Shown here piece after piece: positions 32,546 through 43,362 of a stretch of 64,000 bases of DNA. Below the pieces are notes generated by a model. It was not told where the DNA came from, searched no databases, and saw only the letters and a list, made by a program, of their open reading frames with translations. Each line of letters begins with the position of its first letter. Position 1 is the stretch's first letter. The stretch is from Fragilariopsis cylindrus CCMP1102 (taxonomy: Eukaryota > Bacillariophyta > Bacillariophyceae > Bacillariales > Bacillariaceae): NCBI GenBank assembly GCA_900095095.1, contig FMBT01000345.1:210876-274875 (forward strand), read 5' to 3'. The translations under genes were made by a program, and so were the position numbers.

Positions 32546-33343
32546 GTAAGTGCTTGTCAGGAGGCCCAAGCATTACCGTAATATTTATTTGATTGTTTAC
32601 TCGTGCTTGGCCATACCATCGACGATCACTATTTCTAATTTCTAAAACTCTCACTACAGTACCGGTAACTTACTAGCGTACGGTACTTACATTTCTGTTG
32701 CGGTTTAAGCCCGGTGCGCACTATCACGAAAGTACTGTACGAATCCGAGGACGAGAAAGGTCCTACGGGAAAGTAAAGTAAAAAAGTATCCCTAATCCGA
32801 TGCAGCAACGGAGAGGATCGGCTATTGTAAGTAATTAATTCGCCAAAAATTGGCATATAATACTGTACACGTGAACGGAACTATGATAATTACTTACACT
32901 GTAAATACTAGTACGCACGTGCATACTACCAACCCGAGATGCAGTCAGGTATTATTCGTGTTAGGAAAGAGTAGGCAGGATCAGCCAGCCATTTCAGTAT
33001 GGTGCTTTTTGGTCGCACACCTTTTTGTATACCCGTATCGGATAGAAAATTTTCATTCCTCAACGCCGTCACAATGCGACAGTGTTTTTCTCATCGTGCG
33101 AATTCACAAAGACACATCTTTTCTTTGAGACAAACAAAACACGACACAAGAACGTAACCATCACATACTGTACTTCGTACTGTACCCGAACTTCCTTATT
33201 AACTAGTACACCCTCATATCACGTTGAACGAGTTTAGTTGAAATCATTGTTTCATTTCGTTTTCAATTTCCAAGAACCATAAAAAAGAAGTGTTAAATTG
33301 AATATAACTTTCCTCAAATAAACAAGACAACAAGCAAACAACG
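32546..33343. other. Upstream region of the W-repeat gene
   Basis: Contains TACTGTAC-type motifs (33166-33186) about 160 bp before the proposed start codon. No gene is seen. Confidence 0.35.
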
Positions 33344-34831
33344 ATGGTACGTATAGAGAATAGAGAATAGAGAATAGTTTATGTACTGTACCGTACTGTG
33401 CTGTACCTTCCGAATGAATGTTTGTGATTCTAGATTCGATTCTCTCTTTTTTCCAGTACACTACTTTGAAATGTCTTCTGGATCGAATGCATTGAATCGG
33501 TGGCGACTTGGCTTGTCTCTCGGGGTTTTTCTCTTCCTCTCCTCTCCTGTCTTTTTATATCCTGTTATGTTCTGGCATCGTGTTGTGTTGTGTTGTGTTG
33601 TGTCGTTCCTTCTTTTTCCCAAAGACATGTGAAAAACCGTCCGCTTCTCACTCACACAAACACCATCCTTCCTATCCCTTCCTACCCTTCCACTCCACTC
33701 CCCCCTTCCTTCTAACTAACTAATACACAGAGTCCTTCTCCAGCGATTAATACATTAAGATATCGTACACGTAATGCCTGTGGTGCGAATGGTACTGTAT
33801 TGCGTATATCAAGTTGTTTAATTATTGCATTACTAATTGTACTTGGTATTGTCTTTGGTGTAGATTTTGAAAATGGAAATTTCGGAAATGGTAGTTCCAG
33901 TAATCAATTACGTACTAGTGAACAATATGGTAGTTATGAAGAGTATGATTGGATTGAATTACCAACTGATGTTCAATCCGCAGCACAAACTTTAGGATAT
34001 AATAAAGGATCCTGGGATCATGATGGACATGCTGAACATTTTGATAAAGATTGGGAAGAATTAACACCAATACAACAAGAAGCTGCCATTACCATGGGGT
34101 ATGATGAAAAGACCTGGTGTATTGATTATGAAAATTATGAAGAAGAAATGTATGAAAAACGTGAATATTATTTTCAAGATTATGATTGGGACGAATTGCC
34201 CTACGACGTCCAATCGGCGGCTACTAAATTTGGATTTACACAAAAGGAATGGGATAATGATATCCCAATGATGAGTTTTGATAATGATTGGAATGAATTA
34301 TCATTGGATTTACAAAATGCTGCTAAGACACTGGGATATGATGAAGATATCTGGTGTGATGATGAAAAAGAATTTAAACAAGAGCAATCTCAAAATTGGA
34401 TTAATGAGGATTGGATGGGTTTACCAACAGAAGTCAAAGTAGCTGCGAAAACATTAGGTTTTACACAAGAATTATGGGATAATGATGGTAAAACACCACA
34501 TACTGATACTGATTGGGATGATTTACCGGTAGTACAACAAAATGCTGCGAAAACAATGGGTTATAATCATGAATCATGGTGTAATGATTTTGACGAATAT
34601 GAAACTGAAATACGTATTGATTATAAGGAAGATGATTGGGATGAACTACGACCAATTGTTCAATCGGCTGCATCGACATTAGGTTTTACCAAAGATTCCT
34701 GGGATAATGAATTACGTACACCCAATGAAGACAAAGATTGGAATGAATTAACAAAAGAACAACAAACTGCTGCAATGGTATTAGGATATGATGAACAAAA
34801 ATGGTGTGATGAAGATGATGATGATTTTTAG
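33344..34831 (+). CDS. Membrane-anchored eight-fold W-repeat protein, unknown family
   Basis: Proposed exons are 33344-33346 (the ATG alone, followed by GTACGT) and 33731-34831, after a long pyrimidine tract, a CTAAC branch-like site and ACACAG. The product is 367 residues. A basic N-terminus precedes one membrane segment at about 27-45 (ISSCLIIALLIVLGIVFG), so topology is type II. From about 70 there are eight units of 33-45 residues with the pattern W-x2-L-x5-Q-x-A-A-x3-(L/M/F)-G-(Y/F)-x4-W. They alternate: odd units end WDxD/WDNE, even units end WC and carry an acidic spacer. So four double modules each hold one Cys. Very acidic, ending in EDDDDF. No known domain recognised; I recall similar repeats only as uncharacterised diatom proteins. 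An alternative first exon around ATG 33471, after a good TTTTTTCCAG acceptor, is possible but lacks a consensus donor. Confidence 0.7.
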
Positions 34832-35221
34832 AAGAAAGAAGTTATTCTTAACTTGTATGTATTAGTGCACGGTATAACGTGTACGTGTACGTATACGTAT
34901 ACAAATAAAGACAAAATCAAAACAAAATCAAAGATCAAATAATGAATGAACGAAAACGAAATTGAAGAAAGGATCGAAATGAGACGAGTGTTTGACACGA
35001 ACGAAATAAGCACAGGCATACAGTATGTAATAAATAGTACGGAGTACAGTACAGTACAGAACAGAACAGAATAAGAAGATGAATGGAATAAATAAATAAA
35101 TAATGAAATTAAAAATAAATTAGTTGTTTTATAATTAATACACAGACACATATTCATACTATGCGAGCTAGCTAGTAGTATAGTACAGTGCACTAATTTT
35201 GGTTGGTTTCAGAACCAAATA
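34832..35221. other. Intergenic region downstream of the W-repeat gene
   Basis: TACGTGTACGTATACGTATAC alternating tract near 34880 and ACAGTACAGTACAGAACAGAACAG near 35045. No gene is seen. Confidence 0.35.
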
Positions 35222-35413
35222 CTACCTCCGTGCAACGCTTGTTCCGCAAGCAAGCTAAAACCTTAAAATATTAAGATCTACTCACAAAATAGAGGGTTAA
35301 AGTCACAAACAAGTTTCCCTCATCCTCCTTGCAAATTTCGTCGTTGTACGTGTTAATTAGGCGCAAAATTTTAAAACGATAGCGCGTACGAAACAAGCGT
35401 TGCACGGAGGAAA
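35222..35413. mobile_element. MITE, 192 bp, TA-flanked, both ends intact
   Basis: The left end CTACCTCCGTGCAACGCTTG and the reverse complement of the right end TTTCCTCCGTGCAACGCTTG share 17 bases (CCTCCGTGCAACGCTTG) and continue TT; both are bordered by TA (35220-35221 and 35414-35415). There is no ORF. It belongs to the same family as the elements at 13878, 30490 and 39357, whose ends share the CCTCCGTGCA core and a CGCGCTATCG subterminal block. This copy shows the family's ends best. Confidence 0.75.
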
Positions 35414-35916
35414 TATGAATGATATTGATTTGTATTTTTTGGTTTAAACGACGCGAGAGAATTTTTGAGAGTTTCAACTGCAAATAACAAGAAGGGTTAA
35501 TAATCAACTTTACAATCATCATCTCTATGGGTTGATTATTATATTTTTATATTTTCACTATTAAATCCACCATGCTGCGCGGGTGATTACTACGGTAGTA
35601 TTTTCTTACACGGTGATATCGTGGAATAATACAACACTGGTTGAATTTTGTTTATAATGTATATGTATAATATTATGTATAAATTATTTTTTTTGACTAT
35701 TTTTTTCATTCTTATAATTTGGGTGTGATTTTGTTTATTTCTACGATTTGATTTGATTTGATTTGATTCGATTCTACATTCACATTTGTACCGTATTCCC
35801 ATTGCATTTCAATTCAATTCAATTCGATTCAATTCCATAGAATTTATATATTATGACCATTACTACCAGGCATATTATAATGATCGATTATTTATAATTC
35901 AGGATGATATTTTATC
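35414..35916. other. Intergenic region
   Basis: Simple tracts (GATTT)n near 35750 and (AATTC)n near 35810. No gene is seen. Confidence 0.35.
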
Positions 35917-38119
35917 TTATATTATATTTAAAAATAATTTATTATATTCTTGATTTTGAATATCATTTTCAGTTAAAGATAGTTGACTCAATAGTCGATG
36001 TTTTTGATTCCCATGTTTCTCACGATGATTTTGTTCTAAATATAATTGAAATGCAGTTCGAGCCTCAGTTGTGGTGATGATTGGTGTAGTAGTAGTATTA
36101 GTAGTAGTAGTATCACCATAACCAAATTGTTGATAGATTGTTTCAATGGCACCCGGTATATTTGTAACTAAATCTAAAAAATGAAAATCAATTCTGTTTT
36201 TTGGTAGTAGTGGTAGTGGTATAGTATCATTCTTACTACCACCATTTCGAACAAATTGAAATCGAAATGGATCATTCTTACTACGACGTCGTCGTGGAGT
36301 AGTACTAATCGTACCATTACCATCATCATTATCATCTTCTTCATTATCAGTATCGTTATCATTTTCTCTTTTATTTGTTATACTATATGAATTATTTGTT
36401 GAATTATTACTATTTTCATTATCATTATCATTAGTAGTATCTTGATATTTGGTAAAATTGATTATACCATTAATATACCGTTGTATCCGTCGATTATCTT
36501 CGATACCCCATTCTTTAGCCGATGTTCCAGGTGTATTTGGTATCGCATCCATCATACAAAATATAAAAAATAATTTCGTCATGGAGGCAATAATATCGGT
36601 GGGATTTCGATGACTAAAAATTAATTTTAAACCATTACTTGAATTTGAATTTGGTGATTCATTACTTGTTGTGTTATTAAATACTTGAATTAATTGTGGT
36701 AAATAGGCGGAATGATCTGGATCTTTCAATAACCATGGTATAGTATTGGTAGGACAATCAATAGTATCATTCCCATTTATATCTAAATTATAACCACGTT
36801 TTTTCCATTCGACTTTATCAGTATATTGATATAATTTCATGATTAATTTTAACCATTCGTATCGATATACTGCAGTATGATTCGATTCAATTAATTCCGC
36901 TGTACCATTTGGATAACGACTTGTACTTTTATTTTTACTCTTAATACCAGTAGTAGTAGTATTAGTATTTCTATACATTGGATATAATTTCACCATACTA
37001 TCCATATAATGATGTCCTAAACAACTATCATACCAACTTAAAGATTCATCTGCCTGTAATAAAATTGTAATATTATTGTATCAGAGTGAGGAGGAAAAAC
37101 GAATCGGAATGAAACGAAGTAGATAGAAACGGGTGAGAAAATCGAAGACGTGATAAAGTGGTAACGAAACACACAGATACGCACAAAATACACACAGCAA
37201 AACACAACGCACACACAATAAAATACAAATAACTTCAACTTACTTCACTGGGTATAAATTCATGCATGGTGGACATACATTTGAAAAAATTGGGATAGAG
37301 GTAATTTACTTTTTGAATAATTGTTGTTTGTAATTCCAATGCTTTGTTGGCACGTCCAATACTATCCCAACGTGGAATTAATGTCGGTAATGGTAATACC
37401 ATATCACACATATCAAAACATTTATATCGTTGAGTATCTTTCGACATGGTACGATGTAATATCGTAGTTCCAGTTCGTGGTAAACTTACAATAAAGACCG
37501 GATTGATGATTTGTTCTTTACATATTTCACTAGAGGACATACCCATCTTTAATATACCATAATGATTCGTTAAATCAATAGAACTTTGATAATAATTTAA
37601 GATTTTACCCACAATGGTTAAATGTGTAGTTTCTACTATATCTAAATAATAATTTTCAATCCGTACTGTCATGTCATTTCTGGCTTGTTCATTACATAAT
37701 ATTTTTGGTATATTACTACCATTCAAATCATTATCCTCATCCGCATCTTTCATTAATTGTATACTTTTATCCAATGCGGGTGTAATAGAATATTTTTTTA
37801 ATAAATATAATATAAAATTCCCGAATGTCGATGAATTACCAAATGCACCCACATTAATATATCGTACGAAATAACAGGGACGTGCTAGACCTTCAATCCG
37901 CCATTCCGTCTCATTCCAATCTATTATTGTTTGATCAAATTTTTGAACTTTATAATTAAAATACAGGAACCAATTTGTACCAATAATTACAACACCAGAA
38001 GTTATTGTGCTCAATAGAATATGATTTGAGATAGTTTCTACTATCAACGATGATAATGATGATGATGACAACGATCCAAACCATGATGACAATGATGAAA
38101 AAAACGATTTCATGATCAT
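35917..38119 (-). CDS. Sulfotransferase family protein, membrane-anchored
   Basis: Exons complement(37244-38119) and complement(35917-37053), joined in phase 0 by GTAAGT and TTACAG, give 670 residues with a 190-bp intron. The Ser-rich N-terminus has a hydrophobic segment at about 32-55 (ILLSTITSGVVIIGTNWFLY), so it is probably a Golgi type II protein. The PAPS-binding loop is PVFIVSLPRTGTTILHRTMS at about 205-225 (5'-phosphosulfate loop LPRTGTT), and the second cofactor-binding segment is LIFSHRNPTDIIASMTKLF at about 435-453 (Arg and Ser positions). HEFIPSE..ADESLSWYDSC spans the intron and is a conserved stretch of the Sulfotransfer_3 group. It should transfer sulfate from PAPS to a glycan, lipid or small molecule; the acceptor is unknown. 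Asn/Asp/Thr-rich insertions occur at 490-540 and 580-610. A sulfatase gene lies 6 kb away, but no shared regulation is visible. Confidence 0.85.
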
Positions 38120-39127
38120 CGTTATGTTTCGTTTCGTTAGTTTAGTCTGTACTGTACTGTTCTTTCTTCTTCTTCTTCTTCTCGTTGTCTTTCGTCGGTT
38201 CGGTTCGTTTCCCTGCAGTTCGAACTGAGTTGAGGCGATATGTGAAGTTAAATCGAATATAGATGAATTGAGTTGAGTATATGTCGAGTTCTATTCTATT
38301 ATGATCTCTTTCTCTTTCTTTCGCTCGTTTTTATTGCAGTCGTTGGGTTTTCCTTTCGTTTTTGTTCTTCCGTCTTCGTTTTTGTTGTTGTCTCTCTTGT
38401 TCGTTTTCGTTTTCGATTCCCTCTGTTTGACGACGACGAGGTGAGTTGAAGTTGAAGTTGAGGTGAGGTGTAAGTCGAATGTGCCGAGTACTGTTCTGTT
38501 CTGTTCTGTTTTTGTTTCCTCTTTGTATAGTCGTTACGTTATGTTATGTTACGTTACGTTTTAAGTTAACTTAAGTTAACTTACGTTTCCTGTCCTTTCT
38601 TCGAGTGATAAGTCTCACTTACTCTATCTATCTATATGTCTTTATGTGATGAATCGAACTCGAACTTGAACTCAAACTCAATCTCGACACCGCTTCAACA
38701 ATCTGACACTAACCACGTACTCAACTGACTGACGCACTCTCCACGATATTGCTTATTACCAACACAACACAATTTGAAATCTAATCAGTACAGTGCAGTG
38801 CAGTGCAGTGCAGTGTAGTAAAGTAGTGTACAGATTGATGACTGACTCGATCGTATATATTATTAATTATATATTTATAAAAATATTGCTCTACTGTCGC
38901 GTATGGTTGGTGATGGTTGTATGCAGGCATGGTTGTATGCATGGGTTAAATGCCGTTGCCGTTGCGTTGAAGCGGTGGTTGAATGGGTTGTGTGTTTGGT
39001 TGCGTTGCGTTTTGTTTATGGTATATTGTGTGTCGTATTATTATGTTGATAAAAAAAATATTTTGTTATTTTAGAATGGTTGTTGCATGATCATCGCGTT
39101 CGAAATATTCTGATCGCGTGCGATGGG
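38120..39127. other. Upstream region of the sulfotransferase gene
   Basis: TACTGTACTGT lies about 30 bp before the ATG. A 22-bp perfect palindrome made of TTAAGTTAAC units is at 38562-38583. A (GCAGT)n tract is at about 38794-38815. No gene is seen. Confidence 0.4.
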
Positions 39128-40013
39128 ATTTACAGTTTTTGTGTGGAACAATTAATTAATTAACTAATTTTGTTTTGCGAACTGACTCCTCGGTAAAAAG
39201 AAATATCAATGAGTGCCTGTACAATTCCATACAATGTACACAGACTAGTAGTGCGTTGAGGGCTATAATATCGGCGATATAATGAACAAGTAAAGAAAGC
39301 TGAGGTGGAACACACAATTCAAAACAACGTCAAGAAAGCGAAGATATCTTTTTCGTGATCGCGTTGGATGTTATTAACACGCTATCACTCAAAAAACTAA
39401 ATAATGCCGAAAAAATAACTAGCAAATACTAGTAAAACTATTCATCATTCAACTGTGTGCAACTCTATCAGTAAACAATTTCAACAATTTCTTCCAAAAT
39501 TTGAAGGTTCCATCTGAACTATTATTCCACAAAGATTTCATATATCAACATCCATAAGGTTCTACCCTTTTTTTTAATTTTCCAAGCATTGACAGACCTT
39601 AAAAGGGTGGTTGATTTATCGTGTTAATACACTCGCTATTTTTTCACACGATAGCGCGTGCGAAACAAGCGTTGCACGGAGGAAGTACAGTTTGTGTGTG
39701 GAACAATTAATTAACTAATTTTGTTTTGGGGGATATCAATGCATAATGCCTGTAAAATTATAAGGTTCAATAGATTAGTATTGGCGGTTAATTATAATAT
39801 ACTATACTGTACATACTATGTTTGCATGGCAATGTAAATAAATGCGAATTCGAACCGCGACGCGACGATATACTAGTAATAATACTATATACAGCATTAT
39901 AATGAACAGTAAAGAAAGCAGAGGTGGAAAACACAATTCAAAACGTCATGCAGTTTTACCGAATACTGTACTGGCTCACTTGTGATTATTTTAAAAAGAT
40001 ATCTTTGTTCGTC
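39128..40013. repeat. Direct duplication (39128-39356 and 39686-40013) flanking a MITE
   Basis: TACAGTTT.TGTGTGGAACAAT, TTAACTAATTTTGTTTTG, ATATCAATG, AATGAACA.GTAAAGAAAGC, GAGGTGGAA and CACAATTCAAAAC occur in the same order in both blocks, with indels. The TA-flanked MITE end at 39684 sits exactly at the start of the second block. Confidence 0.5.
39357..39684 (-). mobile_element. MITE copy, 5'-truncated, inverse of the 13.9-kb copy
   Basis: The reverse complement begins after TA with CTTCCTCCGTGCAACGCTTG, then TTTCGCACGCGCTATCGTG, and then follows the 13878-14307 element: ATAAATCAACCAC, GTCAATGCTTGGAAAATT, GTTGATATATGAAATCT, ATAGAGTTGCACACAGTTGA and TTTTCGGCATTATTTAG. It lacks the internal duplication of that copy and lacks a recognisable far TIR near 39357. 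Confidence 0.6.
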
Positions 40014-41886
40014 TCTCTTGTACGTGACAGTGTACTTTAAAGTATAATGAACCTGCCGTAGACCGGAGAGAAAACGTTGTGTAAGGTGTATAATGATACA
40101 CTAGTAGCAGCCAGCTACTGTACGGGGTACTAATAGCGCTCACTGCATGCAACTACAGTAGTAAGCCTAGCTAATATCACTACATCGAACTTACTACAAC
40201 AACCTATCATCAACAAAAGTATAATGTATTCCATCATATCCTCGTCTTTTTTGCTACTGTAATGACTTCTATCTTTGTCGTAGAAAGAAAAATGAAGGAA
40301 TAATAGTGGCATTTTTTTCGAACGGACTCCACGTGAAATGTAATGGCCATAATAATGCTTGAGGTGCATGCGTGCGAATACGTTTTTTTTCTCAATAGTA
40401 CAATTAAAACAGAAGGGATATTGTTGGCCACTATTTCATACTTGCCCCTAATGTCATCCGATCCGACTCCCTTATTTTGAACTCTCATTCGATCCTCTCA
40501 ACCAGATATAAGGAGACCCATTATACATCGAGTGCGAATGAATCGATGGTAGATCGATTGTGAGAGGCTGTTAACCTTTTTTTTTTGGCAAATTAATATT
40601 GAGAAAGTAAAGGAAAAAACATCAAATCGTTCAATCATCCTGAAGCAATCAGACACCCGCCACCGAAACATCAGGAGATATCAACAGGAGATAACAAATT
40701 GGATGGACGAAATTAATATTCAAACATCGATGACAATAGCTGCAAAAGTATCAACATCCTAAATATAACAAAGACGAGAACGACAAAATCTTCGAAAGGA
40801 TCAATGTGCATATTTTGAGGTCATCAGTATCCTTTCTATTTTGTTCATTCATCTCAAAAAATAAATCGGACCAAATTCAAAATCAAAATAATGTTCATAG
40901 TATTAAGTCAAAAAGTAATAATGAACACAATGCAATAACATGACGACGATGACGACGATAGGCAGCCATCATCAGAAAGCCTAATTGGTAATAGATAATA
41001 GATCTATTTGCATCTTTAAATTTTTCTTTTTCTTTGTGCGACAGTATGGTGTTCCTGTAGCTGTCATGGATTATAGTCAGTCAGTTGACTTCTCTAAATC
41101 GCAAGTTACTAAAATATCTTTTTCTTCAGTCATCACCTTCAGCTTAAAAAGAAGCTCAGTCATTCGCGCTTTTTGCACTCTTCAAAGATCATTTTCCTTT
41201 CTATTCTTACTACTTACTGCATTAAAAGTCAATACTCTTCCCGCCAACGATTAGCAACCATCATTTTGTTGATGACGTGGATGACGTTCATGACGTTCAT
41301 GAATGACCTGCATTACTCCAGAATAGCATGAGCGGCAAACACATCATTTTTCCTGTGCTTTCATTAACTTAACTTGCCACACAGAATACATCGATTTCTG
41401 TTTCCTAGATTGTGAATATTTTTTTTTCTTTTCTCTTTGTCCTGTCCCAACCTAATGACTAACTTTTGTGTCTCCCTTTTTACCTTTTAATTTGGATAGC
41501 AGCTTTTAAATCATAAATATTGTGCAACATATGTATAGCATGACCTTGAGGAATTGTCACTAAATTAGAACGAGTTCATAACAATTAAATGGAGATTTTC
41601 TAACACAGGAAGCAGATCAATGTATTAATATTTATACTACAGTAGGAAGATTAACGACTATTGTTTGTGACTTAATCTACAAAGTAAAGAACCTAAATTT
41701 ATATGATGATTTGATTATTATTTTTATTTTGCTTTTCTTTCTGTCGCAATGGACGGGCTGGGCGACGCAGCCAGCGTATCTTTATAGTCCCTATATTTTT
41801 TTTGATATGCGTAATTAAAATTGAGTGATATTGTTATTTTTATCGGATTGAATGTGGATGCAAGTGTTGGTGTGTTTATGTTCTTA
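40014..41886. other. Intergenic region
   Basis: Frames here (for example 40234-40488 and 40985-41254) have no recognisable domain. No RNA gene is seen. Confidence 0.35.
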
Positions 41887-41946
41887 GTGTGTATGTATGT
41901 GTGTGTGTGTGGATGTGTGTGTGTGTGTGTGTGTGTGGATGTGTGA
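41887..41946. repeat. (GT)n microsatellite with interruptions
   Basis: GT dinucleotides interrupted by GTAT and GGAT, ending about 20 bp downstream of the wall-like protein gene's stop codon. Confidence 0.9.
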
Positions 41947-41966
41947 TGATTTTCATGTTATAGATC

Positions 41967-43283
41967 TTAAAAAGTCTCGCATAACTGTTTGCATGTAGCA
42001 GGACAAAAGAATTTTACTTTCTTTAATTTACCAGTGACTTTATTTTTTTTACCTTCGACATCCTTTCTACATCTCTTGACAGGTTTTACAGCAACGTATG
42101 AATCACATGCATTCATATTGCCTTGAAATCGGAATGTCTTCAAGTTTTCACACTTACCACGTGGAGTCTTGCATTTCTTCTTGCATGTACCAGGACAAAA
42201 ATATTTTACTTTCTTTCCAGTGCCAGGTTGCTTCTTTTTACATCTCTTGATAGGTTTGAAAGCAACGTATGAATCACACGTTCTTGACGAATCTCCTTCA
42301 AATTTAAAGTCAAGATCATTTGAACAGCCACTGGTGGGTACAGCACTAGGCTCAAAACTTGGTTTGAAACTTGGGACAGTACTCGGCTTGCTACTTGGAT
42401 CCTGACTAGGCGTAGAACTAGGTACATCACTTGGTGATTGACTAGGCTTAACGCTCGGACTGGAACTTGGACCAGCACTGGGACCATCACTGGGCAAAGA
42501 ACTTGGTACAGCACTCGGTTTGCTACTTGGATCCAGACTAGGAGTAGAACTAGGTACATCACTTGGTGATTGACTAGGCATAACGCTCGGACTGGAACTT
42601 GGACCAGCACTAGGTACTGAACTAGGTAATGAGCTCGGGACAGCACTCGGTTTGCTACTTGGATCCTGACTAGGCGTAGAACTAGGTACATCACTTGGTG
42701 ATTGACTAGGCTTAACGCTCGGACTGGAACTTGGACCAGCACTGGGACCATCACTGGGCAAAGAACTTGGTACAGCACTCGGTTTGCTACTTGGATCCAG
42801 ACTAGGAGTAGAACTAGGTACATCCCTTGGTGATTGACTAGGCATAACGCTCGGAATGGAACTTGGACCAGCACTAGGTACTGCACTAGGTAATGAGCTC
42901 GGTACAGCACTCGGTTTGCTACTGGAAGTTGGACCAGCACTTGGACTCAATGTGGGATCACTTTGCATACAGACATTAATTGCTGCAGATGGATTAGCTT
43001 GACAGTTACCAAGATCTGGATCTTTGTAATAAACATTTAATGAGATTGAACAGCCGCACGGAAACGTATCACTTGGAAATTCACTAATGCGAAGGGTGTT
43101 TTGTTGTGGGATCAAAAACACATTAGCAGCAGCTAAGCAAGCCTTCTCAGATACTTCAATGTTTTTACCACATTTAGCTTCTCCCGGCTTCAAAAAATAA
43201 GTTGCTTGATTAGCACTAGCAGTAACAAGGATGGGAGCAAGTAAGGCACTGACGCAAGCAGGAGAAAACTTCATTATGAGCAA
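41967..43283 (-). CDS. Secreted Pro/Ser-repeat protein with two Cys-rich C-terminal domains
   Basis: Single exon, 438 residues from 43283; the second Met (43274, MKFSPACVSALLAPILVTAS) gives the better signal peptide. The mature N-terminal domain (about 25-110) has eight Cys. Residues 121-296 are four 44-residue repeats of the type SSKPSAVPSSLPS..PSAGPSS.PSV.PSQSP.DVPSSTPS.DP, followed by a partial unit. The end has two related Cys-rich modules at about 318-370 and 375-438, each CDSYVA.KP.KRC..KVK.FCP.TCK..C, with six Cys and many Lys. The layout (signal peptide, Pro/Ser linker, small Cys modules) is that of diatom extracellular or cell-wall-associated proteins. Pro/Ser repeats are probably glycosylated. 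The exact role is unknown. Repeats alternate A-B-A-B, showing a recent 264-bp duplication. Confidence 0.75.
   Translation of the reverse strand: MLIMKFSPACVSALLAPILVTASANQATYFLKPGEAKCGKNIEVSEKACLAAANVFLIPQQNTLRISEFPSDTFPCGCSISLNVYYKDPDLGNCQANPSAAINVCMQSDPTLSPSAGPTSSSKPSAVPSSLPSAVPSAGPSSIPSVMPSQSPRDVPSSTPSLDPSSKPSAVPSSLPSDGPSAGPSSSPSVKPSQSPSDVPSSTPSQDPSSKPSAVPSSLPSSVPSAGPSSSPSVMPSQSPSDVPSSTPSLDPSSKPSAVPSSLPSDGPSAGPSSSPSVKPSQSPSDVPSSTPSQDPSSKPSTVPSFKPSFEPSAVPTSGCSNDLDFKFEGDSSRTCDSYVAFKPIKRCKKKQPGTGKKVKYFCPGTCKKKCKTPRGKCENLKTFRFQGNMNACDSYVAVKPVKRCRKDVEGKKNKVTGKLKKVKFFCPATCKQLCETF
42396..42923 (-). repeat. Four 132-bp tandem repeats in an A-B-A-B order
   Basis: Units 1 and 3 encode VP..VMPSQ..SLDP variants; units 2 and 4 encode DGP..VKPSQ..SQDP and are identical at protein level. 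The period is 132 bp, with a 264-bp higher-order unit. Confidence 0.9.
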
Positions 43284-43362
43284 TAATAATTTACTTGCTG
43301 TGAGTTATCTTGTAAAATAACAGCAACAACAACAAAAAATAGAAGAAGGGGAATAATTGAAT
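43284..43362. other. Short spacer upstream of the Pro/Ser-repeat gene
   Basis: CAACAACAACAAAAAA tract; probably 5' UTR or promoter. Confidence 0.3.

Noticed and set aside
40985-41254. 89-codon plus-strand ORF
   Set aside because: No ATG-context, family or splice support; Phe/Ser composition typical of chance frames in AT-rich DNA.
42206-42940. Long open frame of 244 codons within the Pro/Ser-repeat gene
   Set aside because: Same-strand out-of-frame shadow of the tandem repeats; composition is an artefact of the repeat.
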